This document shows positions 34,090 through 43,391 of a stretch of 64,000 nucleotides of DNA, piece by piece. The position numbers were made by a program, and so were the translations under genes. The stretch comes from Parasphaerochaeta coccoides DSM 17374. GTDB taxonomy: Bacteria; Spirochaetota; Spirochaetia; Sphaerochaetales; Sphaerochaetaceae. The notes under the pieces were generated by a model. That model was given only the letters and a program-made list of their open reading frames with translations, searched no databases and was not told where the DNA came from. Where the stretch lies: the NCBI RefSeq assembly GCF_000208385.1, contig NC_015436.1, positions 558,001 through 622,000 of the forward strand. Reading direction: 5' to 3'. Numbering within the stretch: the stretch's first letter is position 1; each line of letters starts with the position of its first letter.

Positions 34090-36936
34090 TTGTTCTTGAA
34101 AACTCTTGAAATGATTGGATTCAAATCCTTCGCCGATAAGACAAAGCTGGATTTCGCCGACGGTATCACATGTCTCCTGGGGCCGAATGGTTGCGGGAAA
34201 AGCAATATCGTTGACAGCATCAAATGGGTCTTGGGGGAACAGTCTACCAAAGCCCTGCGAGCCAGCCGCATGGACGATGTCATCTTCAACGGCACGGACA
34301 ACCGCAAGCCCATGGGATTTGCGGAGGTCTCCCTGACCATCAGCAATGAGGAAGGTCACTTGGCAATCGATGCCCCTGAAGTGGAAATCCGCCGACGCGT
34401 CTATCGTAATGGCAATGCTGAATACTACATCAATCGTTCTCCCGCTCTCCTGAAGAACATCAAGGAACTGTTCCTTGACACCGGTGTGGGTAAAAGCGCT
34501 TATTCCATACTGGAACAGGGAAAGATAGACCAGATACTCTCCCATAAACCTGAGGATCGGCGTTACATCTTTGAGGAAGCCGCGGGAATAAGCCGTTTCA
34601 AGACGCAAATGAATGAAGCCCAGCGCAAGCTGGAGCGGACCATGGAGAATCTTGAGCAGGTCGATGCCATCTTCACGGAAGCAAAACGGACCTACACGCT
34701 CCGCAAGGGTCAGGCTGAAAGGGTTGTCATCTTCAAGGAACTGGAAAAACAGAAGACACTCCTTGAAGTCGATACCCAGCTTTCCACGCTCAAGTCGTAT
34801 CTCTTGCTCAAAGATTCCTACATAGCGAACCAAACCAAGTTTGCCGGCGAACTGAAACATCTAACCGAGCTTCTTGAACAATTTGAAAATGAAATCGGAG
34901 CGGAACAGGAAAGGATGCAGGAGAAGATGTCGCGCCGTTCAGACATTCAAAGCTCGATCAGCCGTCTTGAAGCTGTGGTCGAAGGTCTCAACGACAAGCT
35001 GAGCCTCATTTCCGACAGGTTCCGTGAGATGCTTCGTCGTAAGGACGAGGCGGAAAACCAGGAACAGACATATTCCGAACGCCTTGAACGGGAAAGGAAC
35101 GAACTTGCGGGGAAAAAGCAGATACTCGCCGATTTCGTCCAGCGAAAGGAGCGGATTGAAGCGGAGATAACCGGCTACCAAGGCAACATCGAACTGTCAA
35201 GGAACATGATTGCCAAACAAGAGGGAGAAATTGAACGGAAAGAAGCAGACACGCTTGAGCAGGAAACAATCCAGGCGGGATTGAACGAATCCCTACAGAA
35301 GATTACAGATGACATTGTCATGGAACTGGACAAACAGTTGAGTGAAAGTGGATATTCTTCCCAGGCACGCAAGAGGACGGAAAAGCAGCTCATTGAATAT
35401 ATCACCGCGCTGGTCAATTCCCTGGGGACGCAGAAGAAATTCCTGTCCGACCTGGGAAAAACAAGCGGACTTTCTGCGACGGCCATCATGGAAAGCCAGG
35501 AGAAATACCTCGATTCGCTTGAAGAATCCCTAGATGAACTGAAAAGCCTGTTCCAGGAGTACAGCGGTACTGTTCCCGTGTTCATTGATGAATTTCTTGC
35601 TCCGCAGGGCATCATCACACAGAAGCATGATTTGGACAAAAGGATGGCGGCAAGCAGACGCCGGGTACAGGATAATCGTATTGCCGTGGTTTCCCTGAGG
35701 GAAAGCAACCAAAGACTGGACGAGCAGGTTGAACTTTTCCGTGTCCAACTTCAGGACGCGCAGCTTGATTTAGCTGACCTTGAGGGAAAACGCAATGCCG
35801 CACGGGACATGGCGGCCCAGATACAGCGTATCATTGATGAAACGGAGATGAGTCTTGGAGACGTGCGCCGCACCCGCAGGAATGTGGAGGCGCAGATTGC
35901 CGACACCCAGGAAATGATCCGCAAGGTGGAGAAGGACCGGCAGGAAGCCAAGGACAACATCATGACCTTGCGTGAGGAGCTGGAAATCCTTCGCAACGAG
36001 ATGGACGCCCAGTCCAGCGAACTAAGCGGCAAACGGAATCTACAAAGTACATCACTTTCCCGTCAGCAGGAACTTCGTGTTGAGATTGAAACCCTGAACA
36101 GCCGCATCATGAGTCTCGACGAGATGATTCAGAAAGTCTATACCGATTTCTATGATAACACGGGCAAAAGCCTCAAAGAATATGACAAACGGCTTGAGGA
36201 GGATATCCCGGATACTTCCTATCTTCGCGAGCAACTGAATGCCATCAAGCAAAAGATTGCCAATATGGGTACTATCAACCATATGGCGGAAGATGAATTT
36301 GAACAGGCAAAGGAACGCTATGAATTTCTCAACACCCAGATAGAAGATCTGAACAAGGCCAAGCGCGACCTGGAAGAAGTTGTCACGGAGATACGCAGCC
36401 GTAGTGAAGAACTGTTCATGGATTCATACACGAAGATCAGCGCAAATTTCCAGTCGATGTTCCGCCGTCTCTTTGGTGGGGGCAGGGCGGAGCTGAACTT
36501 GGTTGATCCTGAGAATATCCTGGAGTCGGGCATTGATATCCTTGCGCAACCTCCGGGGAAGAAACTGACGAACCTTACGTTGCTTTCCGGTGGGGAACGT
36601 TCCATGACGGCCGTGGCTATGCTTTTCGCGACCTACATGGTCAAACCGTCTCCGTTCAGCATCCTGGATGAGATTGATGCTGCGCTGGATGATAAGAATG
36701 TCGGAAACTTCCTGAGCGTACTACAGGAATTTGGCTTAAAGAGCCAGTTCATCATCATCACCCATAACAAGCATACTGTGACTGGCGGACAGACGCTTCT
36801 GGGTGTCACACAGCAGGAAGCAGGAATCTCCACCACGGTCAGCTACCGGGTCGGCAACCAGGCAGGGGCGCCTGTCATTGTCAGCGAACAAGGCAAGACG
36901 ATTAGTCTGGATAGTCCGAGTGAATTCTTCAATTGA
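34090..36936 (+). CDS. smc: SMC chromosome-condensation ATPase, short, without recognisable hinge
   Basis: 948 residues; bacterial SMC proteins are usually about 1,150-1,200. Walker A is GPNGCGKSNIVD near residue 32, the R-loop/Q-loop region includes SILEQGKIDQIL, the signature is LLSGGERSMT near 832, and Walker B is FSILDEIDAALDD near 860. Between them lie two long coiled coils. The middle (about residues 485-515) is only a short break around GTVPVFIDEFLAPQG rather than the 150-200-residue hinge. The start is TTG at 34090 because AGGAGAG lies 7 bases upstream and the protein then begins FLKTLEMIGFKSFADK, the family's standard start. Confidence 0.9.
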   Translation: MFLKTLEMIGFKSFADKTKLDFADGITCLLGPNGCGKSNIVDSIKWVLGEQSTKALRASRMDDVIFNGTDNRKPMGFAEVSLTISNEEGHLAIDAPEVEIRRRVYRNGNAEYYINRSPALLKNIKELFLDTGVGKSAYSILEQGKIDQILSHKPEDRRYIFEEAAGISRFKTQMNEAQRKLERTMENLEQVDAIFTEAKRTYTLRKGQAERVVIFKELEKQKTLLEVDTQLSTLKSYLLLKDSYIANQTKFAGELKHLTELLEQFENEIGAEQERMQEKMSRRSDIQSSISRLEAVVEGLNDKLSLISDRFREMLRRKDEAENQEQTYSERLERERNELAGKKQILADFVQRKERIEAEITGYQGNIELSRNMIAKQEGEIERKEADTLEQETIQAGLNESLQKITDDIVMELDKQLSESGYSSQARKRTEKQLIEYITALVNSLGTQKKFLSDLGKTSGLSATAIMESQEKYLDSLEESLDELKSLFQEYSGTVPVFIDEFLAPQGIITQKHDLDKRMAASRRRVQDNRIAVVSLRESNQRLDEQVELFRVQLQDAQLDLADLEGKRNAARDMAAQIQRIIDETEMSLGDVRRTRRNVEAQIADTQEMIRKVEKDRQEAKDNIMTLREELEILRNEMDAQSSELSGKRNLQSTSLSRQQELRVEIETLNSRIMSLDEMIQKVYTDFYDNTGKSLKEYDKRLEEDIPDTSYLREQLNAIKQKIANMGTINHMAEDEFEQAKERYEFLNTQIEDLNKAKRDLEEVVTEIRSRSEELFMDSYTKISANFQSMFRRLFGGGRAELNLVDPENILESGIDILAQPPGKKLTNLTLLSGGERSMTAVAMLFATYMVKPSPFSILDEIDAALDDKNVGNFLSVLQEFGLKSQFIIITHNKHTVTGGQTLLGVTQQEAGISTTVSYRVGNQAGAPVIVSEQGKTISLDSPSEFFN

Positions 36937-36959
36937 ATGTTTCTATCTTCTGTTCAGCC

Positions 36960-36989
36960 TTGACATGTGAAGTGTTGACAGGCTATAAG
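36960..36989 (+). promoter_or_regulatory. Sigma-70-type promoter for the ffh operon
   Basis: A perfect TTGACA, an 18-base spacer and TATAAG, placed 35 bases before ffh in the gap after smc. Confidence 0.65.
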
Positions 36990-37023
36990 TCTATTTTGTG
37001 AATAGGGAAACGAGTATATAATC

Positions 37024-38358
37024 ATGTTCGAGTCAATCAGTCAGAAATTCAGCGGTATCATGCGCTCATTATCGGGAAAGTCGAAGATTTCCGAAAAGAA
37101 TGTGCGGGATGCTGTTGAGGAAATAAAGCTTGCCTTGCTTGATGCGGATGTCAACCTGCGTGTCGTCAGGCGTTTCGTCAATGGAACTCTGGATGAGGCA
37201 TTGGGCGAGAAAGTGTTGTCTGCGGTTGATCCAGGCCAGCAGTTCGTCAAGATTGTCTATGACCGCATGGTTGCGCTGCTTGGTGATCCAGAGGGGCAGA
37301 AACTCAGTCTTCGAGGTCCGGACGTCGTCACTGTCATCCTCATGATGGGTCTCCAAGGTTCAGGTAAAACCACTACATCAGCAAAACTTGCCCTCCGTCT
37401 CAAGAAAGAAGGCAGAAGACCACTCCTTGCCGCCGCCGACCTGGTGCGGCCCGCAGCTATCGACCAGCTTCAGGTTCTTGGCTCAAAGGTTGATGTTCCT
37501 GTCCATGTACTTCCCGGAGCATCAGATCCAGTAAAAGTCGCCGTTGACGCTCTTGCGCGCGCAAAACGTGAGCAGCGCGATGTGCTAATCATCGACACAG
37601 CCGGACGGATGCATCTTGACGATACCTTGATGACAGAGATTAAAAAGGTGCGCGATGCCGTCAAGCCCGATGAGACCCTGTTCGTAGCTGATGCCATGAC
37701 CGGTCAAAATGCGGTGAGCATTGCCGAAGAATTTGAGAAAAGAATAGGTATCAGTGGTGTCATCCTCAGCAAGTTCGATTCCGATGCCCGAGGTGGCGCC
37801 GCGCTTTCGTTGCGCTCCGTAGTTGGCAAGCCGATAAAGTTCATAGGCGTAGGTGAGAAACCAGAAGACTTTGAGCCTTTCTATCCGGAGAGGATGGCAA
37901 GCCGTATCTTGGGGATGGGCGATATCGTTTCCCTTGTGGAGAAAGCCCAAGAGACCATGGATATCGAGGAAGCCGAGAAAATGCAGAGGAAGATGGCGAA
38001 GAACACCTTCGACCTGCAAGATTATCTCGAACAGCTCGACCGCATGACCAAGATGGGTGGAGTAGGCAAGATGCTGGAGATGATTCCCGGAACACAGGGA
38101 CAAATCAGTGAAGATGACATCGACAAGGCTGAATTGAAACGTGAGAAAGCCATCATCCAATCCATGACCTATACGGAACGAGAGAATTGTCATATAATCG
38201 GTCCTACGCGCCGAAAACGCATTGCACGGGGCAGTGGGTCGAGCGTGAATGATGTGAACAGACTTCTGCGTAAGTTTGAAAAGATGAGACTTACCATGAA
38301 GAAATTCGCAAAAAACAAGAAATACCAGGCTGAAATGTTGAAGCAGATGGGTATATAA
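37024..38358 (+). CDS. ffh: Signal recognition particle protein Ffh
   Basis: GTPase that targets membrane proteins to the Sec translocon. 444 residues: helical N domain, G domain (GLQGSGKTTTSAKLA, DTAGRMHLD, SKFDSDARGGAA, GVGEKPEDFEPF), and a methionine-rich M domain (MGGVGKMLEMIPG, then RIARGSGSSVNDVNRLLRKF). First gene of ffh-rpsP-khpA-rimM-trmD-rplS. No 4.5S RNA gene is recognised in the window. Confidence 0.97.
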   Translation: MFESISQKFSGIMRSLSGKSKISEKNVRDAVEEIKLALLDADVNLRVVRRFVNGTLDEALGEKVLSAVDPGQQFVKIVYDRMVALLGDPEGQKLSLRGPDVVTVILMMGLQGSGKTTTSAKLALRLKKEGRRPLLAAADLVRPAAIDQLQVLGSKVDVPVHVLPGASDPVKVAVDALARAKREQRDVLIIDTAGRMHLDDTLMTEIKKVRDAVKPDETLFVADAMTGQNAVSIAEEFEKRIGISGVILSKFDSDARGGAALSLRSVVGKPIKFIGVGEKPEDFEPFYPERMASRILGMGDIVSLVEKAQETMDIEEAEKMQRKMAKNTFDLQDYLEQLDRMTKMGGVGKMLEMIPGTQGQISEDDIDKAELKREKAIIQSMTYTERENCHIIGPTRRKRIARGSGSSVNDVNRLLRKFEKMRLTMKKFAKNKKYQAEMLKQMGI

Positions 38359-38397
38359 TCCTAAATATTGTTGAGATTCGTGCAGGAGGAATTCGTT

Positions 38398-38664
38398 GTG
38401 AGCACAAGCATGAGATTGAAAAGATTCGGTTCCAAGAAGAGACCCTACTACAGGATAGTCGTCATGGACAGCCGTCAGGCACCGAGTAGCAAGACCATCG
38501 ATGAGGTTGGACAGTACCATCCCGTCGAGAACAAGGAAAAGCAGGTCATCGTCGATGCCGCCAAGGTAAAGAGCTGGCTGGCCAAGGGCGTACAGCCCAG
38601 CGCGACTGTGAAGCAGCTGCTGAACAAGCAGGGGATCACCATTGACCGGACTGTCCAGGAGTAA
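38398..38664 (+). CDS. rpsP: 30S ribosomal protein S16
   Basis: 88 residues. Typical sequence MRLKRFGSKKRPYYRIVVMD near the start and VIVDAAKVKSWLAKGVQPSATV later. The start is GTG at 38398, 7 bases after AGGAGGA; a downstream ATG at 38410 would begin at MRLKRF, the usual family start, so either is possible. Confidence 0.96.
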   Translation: MSTSMRLKRFGSKKRPYYRIVVMDSRQAPSSKTIDEVGQYHPVENKEKQVIVDAAKVKSWLAKGVQPSATVKQLLNKQGITIDRTVQE

Positions 38665-38682
38665 TCCGAGGAGGGTTCAGTC

Positions 38683-38916
38683 ATGGAAAAAGAACTTGTT
38701 GAATTCATTGTCAAATCACTGGTAGATACTCCGGATGAAGTGAATATCACGACCGTCGAAGGAGAAAAGTCCACTATCCTTGAACTCAGGGTTGCGGCGG
38801 ACGATGTCGGAAAGGTCATCGGGAAGCAGGGACGCATTGCAAAAGCAATCCGGACTATCCTGTCTGCCTCGGCGACCAGAGATGGCAAGCGGACTGTCTT
38901 GGAAATCCTTGACTGA
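38683..38916 (+). CDS. khpA: KH-domain RNA-binding protein KhpA
   Basis: 77 residues with one KH domain: [15 protein letters not shown], then the RNA-contact loop [18 protein letters not shown] with the GxxG core (GKQG). Probably a small-RNA or ribosome-related RNA chaperone. It sits between rpsP and rimM in the usual order; rimM begins 2 bases after its stop. Confidence 0.93.
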   Translation: MEKELVEFIVKSLVDTPDEVNITTVEGEKSTILELRVAADDVGKVIGKQGRIAKAIRTILSASATRDGKRTVLEILD

Positions 38917-38917
38917 A

Positions 38918-39439
38918 ATGGACGTAGACAGACATATGTTCGCGACAGGAATGATTAAGACTCCCCACGGTATTCGCGGGGAAGTCAAAGTCGTCCTTTT
39001 CGGCGATGCTCCGGAATGGTTCAAGAAGCTGAAGAATGTTGAGCTCCGGTCTCCTGACGGGAAAGCAATCCGAACCTGCAAGGTGGAAACATGCCGGATG
39101 ACATCACGCATGTTGATTGTCAAGTTTCAGGAGTTTGATACGCCTGAAACTGCTCGTTCCGTCTCAGGCTGGGAAGTCTGGATACCTCGTGAGAAAGCTG
39201 CTCCTCTGGAGAAAGGGGAGTATTATCTGTCTGACCTCATGGGTTGTAATCTGACTGTCGATGGACAAGCCGTTGCGCATGTCGTAGGTTTCGTTGACAC
39301 GGTTCATCCTATACTCCTTGAAGTGGTCGCGTCAGTGGATGGGCGGACTTATTATGTTCCGTTCTCTGCGCATTTCACAGGAGATGTTGATGTCACTGGG
39401 AAAACCATAGTCCTGACCGCCCCTTGGGTATTGGCATGA
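38918..39439 (+). CDS. rimM: Ribosome maturation factor RimM
   Basis: Assists 30S assembly with S19. 173 residues: N-terminal RimM domain (GMIKTPHGIRGEVKVV), the motif GWEVWIPREKA, and a PRC-barrel C-terminus (EYYLSDLMGCNLTVDG, then YYVPFSAHFT). The start at 38918 is two bases after khpA. Its stop overlaps trmD (ATGA). Confidence 0.93.
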   Translation: MDVDRHMFATGMIKTPHGIRGEVKVVLFGDAPEWFKKLKNVELRSPDGKAIRTCKVETCRMTSRMLIVKFQEFDTPETARSVSGWEVWIPREKAAPLEKGEYYLSDLMGCNLTVDGQAVAHVVGFVDTVHPILLEVVASVDGRTYYVPFSAHFTGDVDVTGKTIVLTAPWVLA

Positions 39440-40167
39440 ACATCACTATCCTGACGCTTTTTCCAGAGATGGTTGAAGGTTTCTTTACCAATTCAATCAT
39501 GGCTCGATCGGTGGCAAGCGGACTGGTGATGTACAAGATTACGAATTTCCGTGATTACGCTGAAGATCGGCATCACACCTGTGATGACGCGCCCTATGGC
39601 GGAGGCGCGGGGATGGTGTTGAAACCGGAACCGCTTTTCAAGGCACTGGAAGCTGCGGATGCCAAAAATAAGCATGTGGTATTGCCTTCTCCTTCCGGTA
39701 GGAGATTTACGCAGGAAGTAGCTGAGCGACTGAGCAAGGAAAAGGAACTTCTGTTTATTTGCGGGCATTATGAAGGTATTGACCAGCGCGTGATTGACAC
39801 GTATGTCGATGAGGAACTGTCCGTCGGAGATTATGTGATAAGCTCCGGGGAGGTAGCTGTCCTGGTGATGGTTGATGCGATTTACCGGTTGATTGATGGT
39901 GTGATTAGCGAGGAATCGCTGAAAGAAGAAAGTTTTTCTGATGGTCTGTTGGAATATCCGCACTATACCAGGCCGGAAACCTATTGCGGAAAAAAGGTGC
40001 CTGATGTATTATTGTCGGGTCATCACGCCAACATAGCGCGTTGGCGTCAGAAAATGAGGCTTCGTAAGACTTTGTTGAACAGGCCGGAACTGCTGGAGAA
40101 TGTTGTGTTGGATGCGTTCTCCCGGAAAATATTGGATGAATTGAGAACAGAACGAGAAGGGGACTGA
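39436..40167 (+). CDS. trmD: tRNA (guanine-N1)-methyltransferase
   Basis: Methylates G37 of tRNAs with SAM. 243 residues. The trefoil-knot region is [33 protein letters not shown], identified by GHYEGIDQR and [11 protein letters not shown]; family members usually have SGGE at the latter site. Also seen: [12 protein letters not shown] at the start, PYGGGAGMV, and [10 protein letters not shown]. The ATG overlaps the rimM stop. Confidence 0.96.
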   Translation: MNITILTLFPEMVEGFFTNSIMARSVASGLVMYKITNFRDYAEDRHHTCDDAPYGGGAGMVLKPEPLFKALEAADAKNKHVVLPSPSGRRFTQEVAERLSKEKELLFICGHYEGIDQRVIDTYVDEELSVGDYVISSGEVAVLVMVDAIYRLIDGVISEESLKEESFSDGLLEYPHYTRPETYCGKKVPDVLLSGHHANIARWRQKMRLRKTLLNRPELLENVVLDAFSRKILDELRTEREGD

Positions 40168-40171
40168 GAAA

Positions 40172-40540
40172 ATGGACGTAATCAAGGCAATCGAAGCCGA
40201 GCAAATCAAGGAAGACTTCGAAGATTTCAGCATTGGTGATACTGTCAAAGTGTATTTCAAGATAGTCGAGGGCGCTACTGAACGTGTCCAGGTGTATGAA
40301 GGTCTTGTCATTGCCAAGAACAACAGCGGAGTTCGTCGCACCTTTACTGTCCGCAAGATTTCCTACGGGGTGGGCGTGGAGCGTATTTTCCCCCTGCATT
40401 CCCCCCGTGTCGAGAAGGTCGAGGTCGTGCGTTATGGTCGTGTCCGTCGCGCTAAGCTATACTACATTCGCGATAAGGTAGGCAAGAAGGCCAAGGTGCC
40501 TGAGCTTATCAAGCGTAAGGTTGAAGCACCCAAGGTATGA
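40172..40540 (+). CDS. rplS: 50S ribosomal protein L19
   Basis: 122 residues. The family core [30 protein letters not shown], and [20 protein letters not shown] is intact. Last gene of the ffh operon; a terminator follows at 40573-40600. Confidence 0.97.
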   Translation: MDVIKAIEAEQIKEDFEDFSIGDTVKVYFKIVEGATERVQVYEGLVIAKNNSGVRRTFTVRKISYGVGVERIFPLHSPRVEKVEVVRYGRVRRAKLYYIRDKVGKKAKVPELIKRKVEAPKV

Positions 40541-40572
40541 TGTTCCCGCGATGCGGAAATTCTTTCTACTGA

Positions 40573-40600
40573 AAAGGCGGTCATGGTACCGTCTTTTTTC
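40573..40600 (+). terminator. Intrinsic terminator after rplS
   Basis: AAAAGGCGGT, a 6-base loop, then ACCGTCTTTTTT: a 10-bp stem with one G-U pair and a T-run. Ends the ffh-rplS operon. Confidence 0.85.
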
Positions 40601-40724
40601 ATTATTGGAATTATTGGAATCGCCGCAAAAACCACAGACATAGCTGGACTCTGCTACAGTCGGACTCTGCCATACGGAGATGCCGGGAAGCAAAGCCGAT
40701 GTCACCGGCAAGCGAGGGAGGGGA

Positions 40725-41105
40725 ATGGAAAACCGCAAGGATGTGTCCCGCAGAAACGTCTGGAAGAAGGGAGAGGATGCCGCTTGTAAGCTTCTGACTC
40801 GTTGGGGTTGGAAGGTTCTTGCTAAAAATTGGCATTCCATTCGTGGAGAGATTGACATAATAGCCATTGATTCGTCTCAGGATGTGGTGGCTGTCGAGGT
40901 GAAAGCCCGCAGTTCCGGAACATGGGACTCCGACCGGGCTGCAACTCTGGTTTCTCCGTGGAAGATTGTCAAGGTATGCCGCTGTCTTGCCGACTTTCTT
41001 GCATGTCACCCTGGATTGCTATATCATAGGCAACGTGTCGATGCAATATGTCTTGTAAACGGCGCGACATACTATTTCCGAGGAATAAATGATGAATGGA
41101 ACTGA
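40725..41105 (+). CDS. yraN: YraN family (UPF0102) endonuclease-like protein
   Basis: 126 residues with the Holliday-junction-resolvase-like fold of UPF0102: GEDAACKLLTRWGWKVLAKN, then the putative metal site GEIDIIAID and VAVEVKAR. Function uncertain. The start at 40725 follows AGGGAGGGGA. The last 17 bases overlap the next gene. Confidence 0.85.
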   Translation: MENRKDVSRRNVWKKGEDAACKLLTRWGWKVLAKNWHSIRGEIDIIAIDSSQDVVAVEVKARSSGTWDSDRAATLVSPWKIVKVCRCLADFLACHPGLLYHRQRVDAICLVNGATYYFRGINDEWN

Positions 41106-41604
41106 CCATCAGAAAATGCCGGTGAAAAATGCTTCTGGTTCCCCGCATGGAAAAGGGAGTACACATCGCCGTCGGCCACGTTCTTCCGCGCACGGTCAGA
41201 AGACTCCTCAAGCGAACCATGCGCAAAGCGGTCGGCAGCAGGCTCAACAGCAGAAACCACCGGTCCGTAAGTTCCAAGGTACGCTCCCCGGTCTTCCCGT
41301 CTACAAAGTCCATGAACCTCTTCCTGTCTGCATTGATTGCGGTCGGACGATTGACACTATTGCATCAGCCATTGCCGGGCAGGAGCCGGGTACATACCGA
41401 CATTTCGACTGTGTGATTGATGCAATAAAGAGAGAAGAAAGGCTGAACGAGAACCAGAGCGTAAGTTATATCGGTCGGGGAACCTTCGCTGTCATCGAGA
41501 AAACCGAGGGCACTCCCGGTTTTACTATTGTGAAAAGATTTGCCGTTGAGGAAGCCGTTGCTTTCAGCGGCATGAAGAAAACCGTGGAGGAGAGCAAGAA
41601 ATGA
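41089..41604 (+). CDS. Conserved-looking basic protein with zinc-knuckle-like cysteines, unknown function
   Basis: 171 residues. The first 60 residues are very basic, rich in Gln, His, Ser and Pro (GSTHRRRPRSSAHGQK), and look disordered. Then comes a compact part with CIDCGR and RHFDCVID, which could bind a metal, followed by YIGRGTFAVIEKTEG and VKRFAVEE strands. I do not recognise a family. It overlaps yraN by 17 bases and coaD by 4, so it belongs to the yraN-coaD operon; the basic tail suggests RNA or ribosome contact. Confidence 0.65.
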   Translation: MMNGTDHQKMPVKNASGSPHGKGSTHRRRPRSSAHGQKTPQANHAQSGRQQAQQQKPPVRKFQGTLPGLPVYKVHEPLPVCIDCGRTIDTIASAIAGQEPGTYRHFDCVIDAIKREERLNENQSVSYIGRGTFAVIEKTEGTPGFTIVKRFAVEEAVAFSGMKKTVEESKK

Positions 41605-42101
41605 ATGTAATCAAGCGCAGAGAGGCGATTCTTCCCGGTTCTTTTGATCCTCCGACGAATGGACATCTGGATATCATCCGGCGTTCCGCGTTGCTCTATG
41701 ACAAGCTGTATGTCATCGTGGCTGACAACGTTCAGAAGCACTATTTTTTTTCTTCCAGGGAACGGCAGGAAATGCTTGCTGACCTTTTGAAAGACAGTCC
41801 GAACATTGAAATCCATGTCTGGAGCGGTTTAGTCGTTGAATTTGCCCGCCAAAGAAAAATAGGTGTCATGATTCGTGGCGTCCGTGCCTTGGTTGATTTC
41901 GGATATGAGTTCGAGCTGGCAATGACGAACAAGCAGCTCTATCCTGAGCTGGAGGTGTTGTTCATGCCGACATCTCCCGAATACTTCATCCTGCGTTCCA
42001 GCGGGATTAAGGAAATGGCGGCATACGGCGCGGATATCTCCATGATGGTTCCGGCTTCCGTTGCGCTGAAGATTAAGGAACGTGTCACGTTATTGACATG
42101 A
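41601..42101 (+). CDS. coaD: Phosphopantetheine adenylyltransferase
   Basis: Penultimate step of coenzyme A synthesis. 166 residues, normal length. Nucleotide motif LPGSFDPPTNGHLDIIRRS, then VRALVDFGYEFELAMTNKQLYP, and ILRSSGIKEMAAYGADI. Starts in an ATGA overlap with the unknown gene. Confidence 0.95.
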   Translation: MNVIKRREAILPGSFDPPTNGHLDIIRRSALLYDKLYVIVADNVQKHYFFSSRERQEMLADLLKDSPNIEIHVWSGLVVEFARQRKIGVMIRGVRALVDFGYEFELAMTNKQLYPELEVLFMPTSPEYFILRSSGIKEMAAYGADISMMVPASVALKIKERVTLLT

Positions 42102-42156
42102 TTCCGGTGTTTTGTTATTCTCTGTCGAGTGCAAAAAAATGCTAAGAGGTTGAACA

Positions 42157-42345
42157 ATGGCAGTACCAAAATATAAGACGTCAAAAGCCCGCGCGGCTTC
42201 CCGTAAGTCAGCGAACATGCGTCTCGCAGCTCCCACGTTGACGGTGTGTGGAACCTGTGGGAACATGATTCTTCCCCACAGGGTGTGCCCCAAGTGCGGA
42301 TCGTATCGCGGCAAGCAAGTAATGAGCCGTGAAGAATTGAACTGA
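42157..42345 (+). CDS. rpmF: 50S ribosomal protein L32
   Basis: 62 residues. N-terminal AVPKYKTSKARAASRKSANM and a four-cysteine zinc ribbon (CGTCGNMI and CPKCGSYRG). Followed closely by acpP, a common pairing with fatty-acid synthesis genes. Confidence 0.96.
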   Translation: MAVPKYKTSKARAASRKSANMRLAAPTLTVCGTCGNMILPHRVCPKCGSYRGKQVMSREELN

Positions 42346-42361
42346 CAACAGGAGCTGAAAG

Positions 42362-42601
42362 ATGGATAGCAAGGAAGTTTTTGAAAAAATAAAGGCTTTG
42401 ATTTCCAAGAAACTGGAGATTGATGAGAATAAAGTAACGCTTGGGGCTTCATTCCGCAAGGACTTGGGCGCGGACAGCTTGGATACCTACGAGTTGGTCT
42501 ATGCGATTGAAGAAGAACTTGGCGTGTCTATTCCTGACGAGAAAGCCAATGAATTCGAAACAGTGAAGGATGCCGTAGACTTCCTGTCATCGCAGCTTTG
42601 A
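42362..42601 (+). CDS. acpP: Acyl carrier protein
   Basis: 79 residues. The phosphopantetheine-attachment serine is in GADSLDTYELVYAIEEEL; acidic helices are typical. AAAGATGG-type ribosome site; rnc follows 15 bases downstream. Confidence 0.96.
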   Translation: MDSKEVFEKIKALISKKLEIDENKVTLGASFRKDLGADSLDTYELVYAIEEELGVSIPDEKANEFETVKDAVDFLSSQL

Positions 42602-42616
42602 CATAGCGCACTCCAC

Positions 42617-43387
42617 ATGAAGATTGCGTTGTCACGCAAGATGGATTTTGGTAAAGCTCCCCCTGTCTCTCCGGAGAGAAAAAGGGAGCTTTTGTATTTC
42701 CAGAAGAATGCAGGTATAAAATTTCACAGTCTTGAACTGTTGAACCTTGCTTTCACCCACCGTTCTTTCTTTAACGAAAGCCGCCATGAGGTGGATAACA
42801 ATGAACGTTTGGAATTTCTCGGTGACAGCGTGTTGGGTTTCATGGTCAGTGAATGGCTTTTCCTTAATCTGCCTGCCCGTCATGAGGGTGACTTTTCCAA
42901 GATACGTAGTTATGTAGTCAATGAGGACAGTCTTGCGGAGATTGCCCTGAGTCTTCATGTGGATCGTTTCCTCATCATAGGAAAAGGCGAGGAGATGAAT
43001 GGCGGCAGAACCAAGAAAACAATCCTTGCGGACTGCATGGAAGCAATCTTTGCCGCTTATTATCTTGATGCGGGGCTTAAGCCTGTTCAGGAACTTATCC
43101 TGCGGCACCTGGTTCCCGCCATCATGGTTGTACTTGATGACAGGCATAAGAAAGATTACAAGACGCTTCTCCAGGAAATTATCCAGAAACGCTATCACAA
43201 GTACCCCGTCTATGAGCTGCTTAGGACATCAGGTCCTGAACACGACCGTACTTTCTGGGTACAGGTCAATGTAGTAGGGAACATCTTTGGTCCTGCATCC
43301 GGCGCAAATAAAAAAGAAGCCGAACAGAATGCGGCATGCGCTGCGTATGAAGCGCTTACTGGCCACCACAATAAAGATACAGAGTAA
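42617..43387 (+). CDS. rnc: Ribonuclease III
   Basis: Cuts double-stranded RNA, including rRNA precursors. 256 residues. The catalytic signature NERLEFLGDSVLGF is at about residues 55-68, with the second acidic site in LADCMEAIFAAYYLD. A C-terminal dsRNA-binding domain follows (DYKTLLQEIIQKR, then FGPASGANKKEAEQNAACAA). A structured inverted-repeat element lies just downstream. Confidence 0.97.
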   Translation: MKIALSRKMDFGKAPPVSPERKRELLYFQKNAGIKFHSLELLNLAFTHRSFFNESRHEVDNNERLEFLGDSVLGFMVSEWLFLNLPARHEGDFSKIRSYVVNEDSLAEIALSLHVDRFLIIGKGEEMNGGRTKKTILADCMEAIFAAYYLDAGLKPVQELILRHLVPAIMVVLDDRHKKDYKTLLQEIIQKRYHKYPVYELLRTSGPEHDRTFWVQVNVVGNIFGPASGANKKEAEQNAACAAYEALTGHHNKDTE

Positions 43388-43391
43388 GATT

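Noticed and set aside
34090-36936. RecN or SbcC instead of SMC
   Set aside because: The FLKTLEMIGFKSFADK opening and the LLSGGERSMT / FSILDEIDAALDD pattern are specific to SMC.
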